Shown in pieces: positions 52,484 through 64,000 of a stretch of 64,000 nucleotides of DNA (the first letter of the stretch is position 1; each line of letters begins with the position of its first letter). The notes below the pieces were generated by a model. It was not told the DNA's origin. It made no database searches and saw only the letters and a program-made list of their open reading frames with translations. The stretch is from Hydractinia symbiolongicarpus (Eukaryota > Cnidaria > Hydrozoa > Anthoathecata > Hydractiniidae). The position numbers and the translations under genes are program-made. The DNA is taken from NCBI RefSeq assembly GCF_029227915.1, contig NC_079879.1, forward strand, positions 33,048,501-33,112,500. Reading direction: 5' to 3'.

Positions 52484-55400
52484 TTGACTGCGGGACTATA
52501 TTGAACTGATTTTGGACTTTGACCTTATAAATGTGATAAATGACGCAATTTGTCTCCAAGAAATAACATTCTTCTTAATCTGACATGATTGCTGGAACTC
52601 AGGGATTACACAGTGTTATTTAAAAATTTAGATAAATAAGTCTTTTTGTACTGTGGGACCAATCGTAGGCCTTAGCACGCGCTGAAGAAATAGAGACAGT
52701 TTCAAAAACTACATTTCATTGACTTTCTAACAGTCTCAGTCCGCTTGAGTTACAACAGCTGCGTCTTATATTCGCACCAACATGTATTTAGCGATATTTT
52801 TCTGATATTACTAGGTTGCATCGCTTTTAACAGTGAGGCGATTGAGTGTGAGCCTTAATTGAAATGATTTTGGACATTGATCTTATAAATGTGATAAATG
52901 ACACAATTTGACTCCAAGAAATAACATTCTCCTTAATTTGACATGATTGCTGGAATTCAGGGATTGCACTGTGCGCTGTGATGGCACTTCATTTAAAAAT
53001 TTGGATAAATATGTCATTTTGTAATGTGGGACCAATCGTAGCCCATAGCGCGCTGAAGAGATAGAGACAGTTTCAAAAACGAATTTTCATTGACTTTCTA
53101 ACGGTAGCAGTCCGTTTGAGTTACAACGGTTGCGTCACTTATTCGTACCAACATGTATTTAGCGATGTTTTTCTTATATTACTAGGTTACATCGCTTTTA
53201 ACAGTGAAACGATTGACTGTGGGACTTAATGGAACTGATTTTGGACTTTCACCTTATAAATGTTATAAGTGAGACAATTGGACTCCAAGAAATAACATTC
53301 TTCTTATTTGACATGATTGCTGGAACTCAGTGATTACACAGGGCGCTGTGATAGCGCTTTAATGAAAAATGCAGATAAAAAAATCAGTTTTTCCTGTGGG
53401 ACCAATCCCAGCCGCTAACGCGCGCTGAGAAAACAGAGACAGTTTCTAAAACTACATTTCATTGATTTTCTAACGGTATAAGTCCGTTTCAGTTACAACG
53501 GTTGGGTCACATATTTGTACCAACATGTATTTAGCGGTATTTTTCTGATATTACTAGGTTGCATGGCTTTTAACAGTGAAGCAATTGACTGCGGGACTAT
53601 ATTGAACTGATTTTGGACTTTGACCTTATAAATGTGATAAATGACACAATTTGTCTCCAAGAAATAACATTCTTCTTAATCTGACATGATTGCTGGAACT
53701 CAGGGATTACACAGTGTTATTTAAAAATTTAGATAAATAAGTCTTTTTGTACTGTGGGACCAATCGTAGGCCTTAGCACGCGCTGAAGAAATAGAGACAG
53801 TTTCAAAAACTACATTTCATTGACTTTCTAACAGTCTCAGTCCGCTTGAGTTACAACAGCTGCGTCTTATATTCGCACCAACATGTATTTAGCGATATTT
53901 TTCTGATATTACTAGGTTGCATCGCTTTTGACAGTGAGGCGATTGAGTGTGAGCCTTAATTGAACTGATTTTGGACCTTGATCTTATAAATGTGATAAAT
54001 GACACAATTTGACTCCAAGAAATAACATTCTCCTTAATTTGACATGATTGCTGGAATTCAGGGATTGCACTGTGCGCTGTGATGGCACTTCATTTAAAAA
54101 TTTGGATGAATATGGCATTTTGTAATGTGGGACCAATCGTAGCCCATAGCGTGCTGAAGAGATAGAGACAGTTTCAAAATCGAATTTTCATTGACTTTCT
54201 AACGGTAGCAGTCCGTTTGAGTTACAACGGTGGCGTCACTTATTCGTACCAACATGTATTTAGCGATGTTTTTCTTATATTACTAGGTTACATCGCTTTT
54301 AACAGTGAAACGATTGACTGTGGGACTTAATGGAACTGATTTTGGACTTTCACCTTATAAATGTTATAAGTGAGACAATTGGACTCCAAGAAATAACATT
54401 CTTCTTAATTTGACATGATTGCTGGAACTCAGTGATTACACAGGGCGCTGTGATAGCACTTTAATGAAAAATGTAGATAAAAAAATCAGTTTTTACTGTG
54501 GGACCAATCCCAGCCGCTAACGCGCGCTGAGAAAACAGAGACAGTTTCCAAAACTACATTTCATTGATTTTCTAACGGTATAAGTCCGTTTCAGTTACAA
54601 CGGTTGGGTCACATATTTGTACCAACATGTATTTAGCGGTATTTTTCTGATATTACTAGGTTGCATGGCTTTTAACAGTGAAGCAATTGACTGCGGGACT
54701 ATATTGAACTGATTTTGGACTTTGACCTTATAAATGTGATAAATGACACAATTTGTCTCCAAGAAATAACATTCTTCTTAATCTGACATGATTGCTGGAA
54801 CTCAGGGATTACACAGTGTTATTTAAAAATTTAGATAAATAAGTCTTTTTGTACTGTGGGACCAATCGTAGGCCTTAGCACGCGCTGAAGAAATAGAGAC
54901 AGTTTCAAAAACTACATTTCATTGACTTTCTAACAGTCTCAGTCCGCTTGAGTTACAACAGCTGCGTCTTATATTCGCACCAACATGTATTTAGCGATAT
55001 TTTTCTGATATTACTAGGTTGCATCGCTTTTGACAGTGAGGCGATTGAGTGTGAGCCTTAATTGAACTGATTTTGGACCTTGATCTTATAAATGTGATAA
55101 ATGACACAATTTGACTCCAAGAAATAACATTCTCCTTAATTTGACATGATTGCTGGAATTCAGGGATTGCACTGTGCGCTGTGATGGCACTTCATTTAAA
55201 AATTTGGATGAATATGGCATTTTGTAATGTGGGACCAATCGTAGCCCATAGCGTGCTGAAGAGATAGAGACAGTTTCAAAATCGAATTTTCATTGACTTT
55301 CTAACGGTAGCAGTCCGTTTGAGTTACAACGGTGGCGTCACTTATTCGTACCAACATGTATTTAGCGATGTTTTTCTTATATTACTAGGTTACATCGCTT

Positions 55401-57993
55401 TTAACAGTGAAACGATTGACTGTGGGACTTAATGGAACTGATTTTGGACTTTCACCTTATAAATGTTATAAGTGAGACAATTGGACTCCAAGAAATAACA
55501 TTCTTCTTAATTTGAATTGATTGCTGGAACTCAGTGATTACACAGGGCGCTGTGATAGCGCTTTAATGAAAAATGTAGATAAAAAAATCAGTTTTTACTG
55601 AGGGACCAATCCCAGCCGCTAACGCGCGCTGAGAAAACAGAGACAGTTTCCAAAACTACATTTCATTGATTTTCTAACGGTATAAGTCCGTTTCAGTTAC
55701 AACGGTTGGGTCACATATTTGTACCAACATGTATTTAGCGGTATTTTTCTGATATTACTAGGTTGCATGGCTTTTAACAGTGAAGCAATTGACTGCGGGA
55801 CTATATTGAACTGATTTTGGACTTTGACCTTATAAATGTGATAAATGACACAATTTGTCTCCAAGAAATAACATTCTTCTTAATCTGACATGATTGCTGG
55901 AACTCAGGGATTACACAGTGTTATTTAAAAGTTTAGATAAATAAGTCTTTTTGTACTGTGGGACCAATCGTAGGTCTTAGAACGCGCTGAAGAAATAGAG
56001 ACAGTTTCAAAAACTACATTTCATTGACTTTCTAACAGTCTCAGTCCGCTTGAGTTACAACAGCTGCGTCTTATATTCGCACCAACATGTATTTAGCGAT
56101 ATTTTTCTGATATTACTAGGTTGCATCGCTTTTGACAGTGAGGCGATTGAGTGTGAGCCTTAATTGAACTGATTTTGGACCTTGATCTTATAAATGTGAT
56201 AAATGACACAATTTGACTCCAAGAAATAACATTCTCCTTAATTTGACATGATTTACTGGAATTCAGGGATTGCACTGTGCGCTGTGATGGCACTTCATTT
56301 AAAAATTTGGATGAATATGGCATTTTGTAATGTGGGACCAATCGTAGCCCATAGCGTGCTGAAGAGATAGAGACAGTTTCAAAATCGAATTTTCATTGAC
56401 TTTCTAACGGTAGCAGTCCGTTTGAGTTACAACGGTGGCGTCACTTATTCGTACCAACATGTATTTACCGATGTTTTTCTTATATTACTAGGTTACATCG
56501 CTTTTAACAGTGAAACGATTGACTGTGGGACTTAATGGAACTGATTTTGGACTTTCACCTTATAAATGTTATAAGTGAGACAATTGGACTCCAAGAAATA
56601 ACATTCTTCTTAATTTGAATTGATTGCTGGAACTCAGTGATTACACATGGCGCTGTGATAGCGCTTTAATGAAAAATGTAGATAAAAAAATCAGTTTTTA
56701 CTGAGGGACCAATCCCAGCTGCTAACGCGCGCTGAGAAAACAGAGACAGTTTCCAAAACTACATTTCATTGATTTTCTAACGGTATAAGTCCGTTTCAGT
56801 TACAACGGTTGCGTCACATATTTGTACCAACATGTATTTAGCGGTATTTTTCTGATATTACTAGGTTGCATGGCTTTTAACAGTGAAGCGATTGACTGCG
56901 GGACTAAATTGAACTGATTTTGGACTTTGACCTTATAAATGTGATAAATGACACAATTTGTCTCCAAGAAATAACATTCTTCTTAATCTGACATGATTGC
57001 TGGAACTCAGGGATTACACAGTGTTATTTAAAAATTTAGATAAATAAGTCTTTTTGTACTGTGGGACCAATCGTAGGACTTAGCACGCGCTGAAGAAATA
57101 GAGACAGTTTCAAAAACTGCATTTCATTGACTTTCTAACAGTCTCAGACCGCTTGAGTTACAACAGCTGCGTCTTATATTCGCACCAACATGTATTTAGC
57201 GATATTTTTCTGATATTACTAGGTTGCATCGCTTTTAACAGTGAGGCGATTGAGTGTGAGCCTTAATTGAACTGATTTTGGACCTTGATCTTATAAATGT
57301 GATAAATGACACAATTTGACTCCAAGAAATAACATTCTCCTTAATTTGACATGATTGCTGGAATTCAGGGATTGCACTGGGCGCTGTGATGGCACTTCAT
57401 TTAAAAATTTGGATAAATATGTCATTTTGTAATGTGGGACCAATCGTAGCCCATAGCGCGCTGAAGAGATAGAGACAGTTTCAAAAACGAATTTTCATTG
57501 ACTTTCTAACGGTAGCAGTCCGTTTGAGTTACAACGGTTGCGTCACTTATTCGTACCAACATGTATTTAGCGATATTTTTCTTATATTACTAGGTTACAT
57601 CGCTTTTAACAGTGAAACGATTGACTGTGGGACTTAATGGAACTGATTTTGGACTTTCACCTTATAAATGTTATAAGTGAGACAATTGGACTCCAAGAAA
57701 TAACATTCTTCTTAATTTGAATTGATTGCTGGAACTCAGTGATTACACAGGGCGCTGTGATAGCGCTTTAATGAAAAATGTAGATAAAAGAATCAGTTTT
57801 TACTGAGGGACCAATCCCAGCCGCTCACGCGCGCTGAGAAAACAGAGACAGTTTCCAAAACTACATTTCATTGATTTTCTAACGGTATAAGTCCGTTTCA
57901 GATACAACGGTTGCGTCACATATTTGTACCAACATGTATTTAGCGGTATTTTTCTGATATTACTAGGTTGCATGGCTTTTAACAGTGAAGCGA
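52484..57993. repeat. 3-unit higher-order repeat, five consecutive copies (about 1102 bp each)
   Basis: Copies start at 52484, 53585, 54687, 55789 and 56892 (spacings 1101, 1102, 1102, 1103, 1102). Each is an S monomer (358), a 371-372-bp monomer starting ttgagtgtgagcc, and a 372-373-bp P monomer. Monomer starts: 52484, 52842, 53213, 53585, 53943, 54314, 54687, 55045, 55416, 55789, 56147, 56519, 56892, 57250, 57621. Copies are told apart by small changes: cttcttatttgac (loss of 1 bp) in 53213, gatgaatatggc in 53943/55045/56147, an extra base in atgatttactgg in 56147, and ggttgcgtc replacing ggttgggtc from 56519 on. This is the clearest higher-order repeat in the window. Confidence 0.93.
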
Positions 57994-59827
57994 TTGACTG
58001 CGGGACTAAATTGAACTGATTTTGGACTTTGACCTTATAAATGTGATAAATGACACAATTTGACTCCAAGAAATAACATTCTTCTTAATCTGACATGATT
58101 GCTGGAACTCAGGGATTACACAGTGTTATTTAAAAATTTAGATAAATAAGTCTTTTTGTACTGTGCGACCAATCGTAGGACTTAGCACGCGCTGAAGAAA
58201 TAGAGACAGTTTCAAAAACTACATTTCATTGACTTTCTAACAGTCTCAGTCCGCTTGAGTTACAACAGCTGCGTCTTATATTCGTACCAACATGTATTTA
58301 GCGATATTTTTCTTATATTACTAGGTTACATTGCTTTTAACAGTGAAACGATTGACTGTGGGACTTAATGGAACAGATTTTGGACTTTCACCTTATAAAT
58401 GTTATAAGTGAGGCAATTGGACTCCAAGAAATAACATTCTTCTTAATTTGAATTGATTGCTGGAACTCAGTGATTACACAGGGCGCTGTGATAGCGCTTT
58501 AATGAAAAATGTAAATAAAAGAATCAGTTTTTACTGAGGGACCAATCCCAGCCGCTAACGCGCGCTGAGAAAACAGAGACAGTTTCCAAAACTACATTTC
58601 ATTGATTTTCTAACGGTATAAGTCCGTTTCAGATACAACGGTTGCGTCACATATTTGTACCAACATGTATTTAGCGGTATTTTTCTGATATTACTAGGTT
58701 GCATGGCTTTTAACAGTGAAGCGATTGACTGCGGGACTAAATTGAACTGATTTTGGACTTTGACCTTATAAATGTGATAAATGACACAATTTGTCTCCAA
58801 GAAATAACATTCTTCTTAATCTGACATGATTGCTGGAACTCAGGGATTACACAGGGCGCTGTGATAGCGCTTTAATGAAAAATGTAGATAAAAAAATTAG
58901 TTTTTACTGTGGGACAAATCCCAGCCGCTAACGCGCGCTGAGAAAGCAGAGACAGTTTCTAAAACTACATTTCATTGATTTTCTAACGGTATAAGTCCGT
59001 TTGAGTTACAACGGTTGCGTCACTTATTCGTACCAACATGTATTTAGCGATATTTTTCTTATATTACTAGGTTACATCGCTTTTAACAGTGAAACGATTG
59101 ACTGTGGGACTTAATGGAACTGATTTTGGACTTTCACCTTATAAATGTTATAACTGAGACAATTGGACTCCAAGAAATAACATTCTTCTTAATCTGACAT
59201 GATTGCTGGAACTCAGGGATTACACAGGGCGCTGTGATAGCGCTTTAATGAAAAATGTAGATAAAAAAGTTAGTTTTTACTGTGGGACCAATCCCAGACG
59301 CTAACGCGCGCTGAGAAAACAGAGACAGTTTCCAAAACTACATTTCAATGATTTTCTATCGGCATAAGTCCGTTTCAGTTAAAACGGTTGCGTCACATAT
59401 TTGTACCAACATGTATTTAGCGGTATTTTTTGGATATTACTAGGTTGCATGGCTTTAACAAAGAAGCGATTGACTGCGGGACTAAATTGAGCTGATTTTG
59501 GACTTTGACCTTATAAATGTGATAAATGACACAATTTGACTCCAAGAAATAACATTCTTCTTAATCTGACATGATTGCTGGAACTCAGGGATTACACAGT
59601 GTTATTTAAAAATTTAGATAAATAAGTCTTTTTGTACTGTGGGACCAATCGTAGGCCTTAGCACGCGCTGAAGAAATAGAGACAGTTTCAAAAACTACAT
59701 TTCATTGACTTTCTAACAGTCTCAGTCCGCTTGAGTTACAACAGTTGCGTCACACATTCTTACCAACATGTATTTAGCGATATTTTTCAGATATTTCTAG
59801 GTTGCATCGCTTTTAACAGTGAAACGA
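57994..59827. repeat. Block matching 37.7-39.1 kb, then two further units
   Basis: Starts 57994, 58352, 58725, 59098, 59470. Units 57994, 58352 and 58725 match 37667, 38025 and 38398 at offset 20327, including the S unit ending tcttatattcgtacc and cttatatt. They keep the long order that copy A at 33.2 kb has lost. Units 59098 and 59470 carry ctatcggcataag, tttttggatatt, aacaaagaag and cagatatttc, seen again at 62392 and 62764. Confidence 0.84.
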
Positions 59828-62800
59828 TTGACTGTGGGACTTAATGGAACTGATTTTGGACTTTGACCTTATAAATGTGATAAATGACACAATTTGACTC
59901 CAAGAAATAACATTCTTCTTAATCTGACATGATTGCTGGAACTCAGGGATTACACAGTGTTATTTAAAAATTTAGATAAATAAGTCTTTTTGTACTGTGG
60001 GACCAATCGTAGGCCTTAGCACGCGCTGAAGAAACAGAGACAGTTTCAAAAACTACATTTCATTGACTTTCTAACAGTCTCAGTCCGCTTGAGTTACAAC
60101 GGTTGCGTCACATATTCGTACCAACATGTATTTAGCGATTTTTTTCTGATATTACTATGTTGCATTGCTGTTAACAGTGAAACGATTGACTGTGGGATTT
60201 AATTGAATTATTTAGGACTTCGACCTTATAAATGTGATAAATGACACAATTGGACACCAAGAAATAACATTCTCCTTAATTTCACATGATTGCTGGAATT
60301 CAGCGATTACACTGGGCGCTGTGGTAGCGCTTTAATGAAAAATTTGTATAAATAAGTCATTTTGTACTGTGGGACCAATCGTAGTCGTTAGGGCGCGCTG
60401 AAGAAATAGAGACAGTTTCAAAAACTTTATTTCATTGACTTTCTAACGGTATAAGTCCGTTTGAGTTACAACGGTTGCGTCACTTATTCGTACCAACATG
60501 TATTTAGCGATATTTTTCTTATATTACTAGCTTACATCGCTTTTAACAGTGAAACGATTGACTGTGGGACTTAATGGAATTGATTTTGGACTTTCACCTT
60601 ATAAATGTTATAAGTGAGACAATTGGACTCCAAGAAATAACATTCTTCTTAATTTGACATGATTGCTGGATCTCAGTGATTATACAGGGCGCTGTGATAG
60701 CGCTTTAATGAAAAATGTAGATAAAAAAATCAGTTTTTACTGTGGGACCAATCCCAGCCGCTAACGCGCGCTGAGAAAACAGAGACAGTTTCCAAAACTA
60801 CATTTCATTGATTTTCTAACGGTATAAGTCCGTTTCAGTTACAACGGTTGCGTCACATATTTGTACCAACATGTATTTAGCGGTATTTTTCTGATATTAC
60901 TAGGTTGCATGGCTTTTAACAGTGAAGCGATTGACTGCGGGACTAAATTGAACTGATTTTGGACTTTGACCTTATAAATGTGATAAATGACACAATTTGT
61001 CTCCAAGAAATAACATTCTTCTTAATCTGACATGATTGCTGGAACTCAGGGATTACACAGTGTTATTTAAAAATTTAGATAAATAAGTCTTTTTGTACTG
61101 TGGGACCAATCGTAGGCCTTAGCACGCGCTGAAGAAATAGAGACAGTTTCAAAAACTACATTTCATTGACTTTCTAACAGTCTCAGTCCGCTTGAGTTAC
61201 AACGGTTGCGTCACATATTCTTACCAACATGTATTTAGCGATATTTTTCAGATATTTCTAGGTTGCATCGCTTTTAACAGTGAAACGATTGACTGTGGGA
61301 CTTAATGGAACTGATTTTGGACTTTCACCTTATAAATGTTATAACTGAGACAATTGGACTCCAAGAAATAACATTCTTCTTAATTTGACATGACTGCTGG
61401 AACTCAGTGATTACACAGGGCGCTGTGATAGCGCTTTAATGAAAAATATAGATAAAAAAATCAGTTTTTACTGTGGGACCAATCCCAGACGCTAACGCGC
61501 GCTGAGAAAACAGAGACAGTTTCCAAAACTACATTTCAATGATTTTCTATCGGTATAAGTCCGTTTCAGTTACAACGGTTGCGTCACATATTTGTACCAA
61601 CATGTATTTAGCGGTATTTTTCTGATATTACTAGGTTGCATGGCTTTTAACAGTGAAGCGATTGACTGCGGGACTTAATTGAACTGATTTTGGACTTTGA
61701 CCTTATAAATGTGATAAATGACACAATTTGACTCCAAGAAATAACATTCTTCTTAATCTGACATGATTGCTGGAACTCAGGGATTACACAGTGTTATTTA
61801 AAAATTTAGATAAATAAGTCTTTTTGTACTGTGGGACCAATCGTAGGCCTTAGCACGCGCTGAAGAAACAGAGACAGTTTCAAAAACTACATTTCATTGA
61901 CTTTCTAACAGTCTCAGTCCGCTTGAGTTACAACGGTTGCGTCACATATTCGTACCAACATGTATTTAGCGATTTTTTTCTGATATTACTATGTTGCATT
62001 GCTGTTAACAGTGAAACGATTGACTGTGGGATTTAATTGAATTATTTAGGACTTCGACCTTATAAATGTGATAAATGACACAATTGGACACCAAGAAATA
62101 ACATTCTCCTTAATTTCACATGATTGCTGGAATTCAGCGATTACACTGGGCGCTGTGGTAGCGCTTTAATGAAAAATTTGTATAAATAAGTCATTTTGTA
62201 CTGTGGGACCAATCGTAGTCGTTAGGGCGCGCTGAAGAAATAGAGACAGTTTCAAAAACTACATTTCATTGACTTTCTAACGGTATAAGTCCGTTTGAGT
62301 TACAACGGTTGCGTCACTTATTCGTACCAACATGTATTTAGCGATATTTTTCTTATATTACTAGGTTACATCGCTTTTAACAGTGAAACGATTGACTGTG
62401 GGACTTAATGGAATTGATTTTGGACTTTCACGTTATAAATGTTATAAGTGAGACAATTGGACTCCAAGTAATAACATTCTTCTTAATTTGACATGATTGC
62501 TGGATCTCAGTGATTATACAGGGCGCTGTGATAGCGCTTTAATGAAAAATGTAGATAAAAAAATCAGTTTTTACTGTGGGACCAATCCCAGACGCTAACG
62601 CGCGCTGAGAAAACAGAGACAGTTTCCAAAACTACATTTCAATGATTTTCTATCGGCATAAGTCCGTTTCAGTTAAAACGGTTGCGTCACATATTTGTAC
62701 CAACATGTATTTAGCGGTATTTTTTGGATATTACTAGGTTGCATGGCTTTAACAAAGAAGCGATTGACTGCGGGACTAAATTGAACTGATTTTGGACTTT

Positions 62801-63494
62801 GACCTTATAAATGTGATAAATGACACAAATTGACTCCAAGAGATAACATTCTTCTTAATCTGACATGATTGCTGGAACTCAGGGATTACACAGTGTTATT
62901 TAAAAATTTAGATAAATAAGTCTTTTTGTACTGTGGGACCAATCGTAGGCCTTAGCACGCGCTGAAGAAATAGAGACAGTTTCAAAAACTACATTTCATT
63001 GACTTCCTAACAGTCTCAGTCCGCTTGAGTTACAACAGTTGCGTCACATATTCTTACCAACATGTATTTAGCGATATTTTTCAGATATTTCTAGGTTGCA
63101 TCGCTTTTAACAGTGAAACGATTGACTGTGGGACTTAATGGAACTGATTTTGGACTTTCACCTTATAAATGTTATAACTGAGACAATTGGACTCCAAGAA
63201 ATAACATTCTTCTTAATTTGACATGATTGCTGGAACTCAGTGATTACACAGGGCGCTGTGATAGCGCTTTAATGAAAAATATAGATAAAAAAAACAGTTT
63301 TTACTGTGGGACCAATCCCAGACGCTAACGCGCGCTGAGAAAACAGAGACAGTTTCCAAAACTACATTTCAATGATTTTCTATCGGTATAAGTCCGTTTC
63401 AGTTACAACGGTTGCGTCACATATTTGTACCAACATGTATTTAGCGATACTTTTCTGATATTACTAGGTTGCATCACTTTAAACAGTGAAACGA
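59828..63494. repeat. 5-unit higher-order repeat, two copies (1834 and 1833 bp)
   Basis: Starts 59828, 60186, 60558, 60931, 61289 are followed by 61662, 62020, 62392, 62764, 63122 (lengths 358, 372, 373/372, 358, 373). Shared markers: gattttttt with ctatgttgcattgctg, gtcgttagggcgcg, ggatctcagtgattatac, cagatatttctagg, and ccagacgc with tcaatgattttctatc. The first three units also match 39517, 39875 and 40247. In the second copy, unit 62392 switches midway to the 59098 type, so 62.58-63.12 kb matches 59.3-59.83 kb at offset 3294. Confidence 0.86.
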
Positions 63495-64000
63495 TTGACT
63501 GTGGGACATAATTGAACTGATTTTGGACTTTGATCTGATAAATGTGATAAATGACACAATTTGACTCCAAGAAATAACATTCTCCTTAAGTTGACATGAT
63601 TGCTTGAATTCAGTGATTACACAGGGCGCTGTGATAGCGCTTTAATGAAAAATGTAGATAAAAAAATCAGTTTTTACTGTGGGACCAATCCCAGCCGCTA
63701 ACACGCGCTGAGAAAACAGAGACAGTTTCTAAAACTACATTTCATTGATTTTCTAACGGTATAAGTTCGTTTCAGTTACAACGGTTGGGTCACATATTTG
63801 TACCAACATGTATTTAGCGGTATTTTTCTGATATTACTAGGTTGCATGGCTTTTAACAGTGAAGCAATTGACTGCGGGACTAGATTGAACTGATTTTGGA
63901 CTTTGACCTTATAAATGTGATAAATGACACAATTTGTCTCCAAGAAATAACATTCTTCTTAATCTGACATGATTGCTGGAACTCAGGGATTACACAGTGT
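63495..64000. repeat. Right edge: one full and one partial monomer
   Basis: Monomer 63495-63867 is a hybrid. It starts gggacataattg with gatctgataaatg and ends as a P unit (ccagccgctaac, ggttgggtcac, gaagcaat). The partial monomer 63868-64000 ends inside cagggattacacagtgt, the sequence that leads into the S deletion, so it is probably an S unit. The array continues beyond the window. Confidence 0.88.

Larger units (their letters stand above)
1..64000. repeat. Single-family satellite DNA array, monomer about 373 bp
   Basis: The window consists of head-to-tail copies of one monomer. Each starts with ttgactgtgggacttaat or a close variant and ends with aacagtgaaacgat or a close variant. I followed the start motif through the window and found 174 complete monomers and a partial one. 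Commonest lengths are 373 and 358 bp, then 371/372. Landmarks in order: a ttataaatg box, ccaagaaataacatt, atgattgctgga, a GCGC hairpin, a second actgtgggac, a CGCGCG core, acatttcattga, gtccg followed by gagttacaacggttgcg, accaacatgtattta, then ggttgcat. All copies have the same orientation. This architecture is that of centromeric or heterochromatic satellite. The family was not recognised and no host can be named. Centromere function is an inference only. Confidence 0.97.

Noticed and set aside
1-64000. CRISPR array, or bacterial repeat system
   Set aside because: The repeat unit is about 373 bp with no short repeat/unique spacer alternation and no cas-like genes; units are similar along their whole length.
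1-64000. rDNA, tRNA or 5S clusters with ~370-bp spacing
   Set aside because: I found no tRNA A/B boxes and nothing resembling 5S or other rRNA within the monomer.

Overview
The whole window is one uninterrupted eukaryotic satellite DNA array. From base 1 to base 64000 every stretch can be assigned to tandem, same-strand copies of one A+T-rich monomer of about 373 bp. A hand count on one 360-bp stretch gave about 35% G+C. Taking the conserved ttgact at the head of the repeat as phase 1, I count 174 complete monomers plus a 133-bp partial one at the right edge. Base 1 falls on a monomer start by chance, and the array runs off both ends. I see no protein gene, RNA gene, transposon, CRISPR array, inverted unit or non-satellite spacer. 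Open frames do not exceed 89 codons and recur only because the repeat recurs. Long tandem satellite of this kind suggests centromeric or other constitutive heterochromatin of a eukaryote. CpG is close to its expected frequency, which hints at weak germline methylation, as in many insects. I do not recognise the family and cannot name the organism.

Monomers fall into length classes. Full units are 370-375 bp. 'S' units (mostly 358 bp, 43 of 174) lack a 15-bp segment that holds a small hairpin, GCGCT-gtgat-AGCGC. 'D' units (332/334 bp, plus one of 319 bp) lack 39 bp near the 3' end and occur only in the left 14.1 kb.

Layout: (1) 1-15575, left domain, rich in S and D units, with 732-, 1477- and 1422/1437-bp tandem duplications; (2) 15576-20741, the most divergent zone, which nevertheless holds a 1114-bp duplication identical by eye; (3) 20742-29946, transition domain with a 1484-bp four-unit duplication; (4) 29947-40992, a 3-unit higher-order repeat and a ~5-kb tandem duplication of 13 and 14 monomers; (5) 40993-49516, a 7-unit (2592-bp) duplication with neighbours; (6) 49517-52483, monomers that match far-away monomers at about 28-31 kb and 41 kb; (7) 52484-58351, a 3-unit (1102-bp) higher-order repeat in five consecutive copies; (8) 58352-64000, a 5-unit (~1834-bp) repeat.

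No genes interact here. The interest lies in how the array evolves. Several crossover junctions are readable inside single hybrid monomers, and the order of some events can be worked out. All boundaries and identities were read by eye and need a computed alignment.
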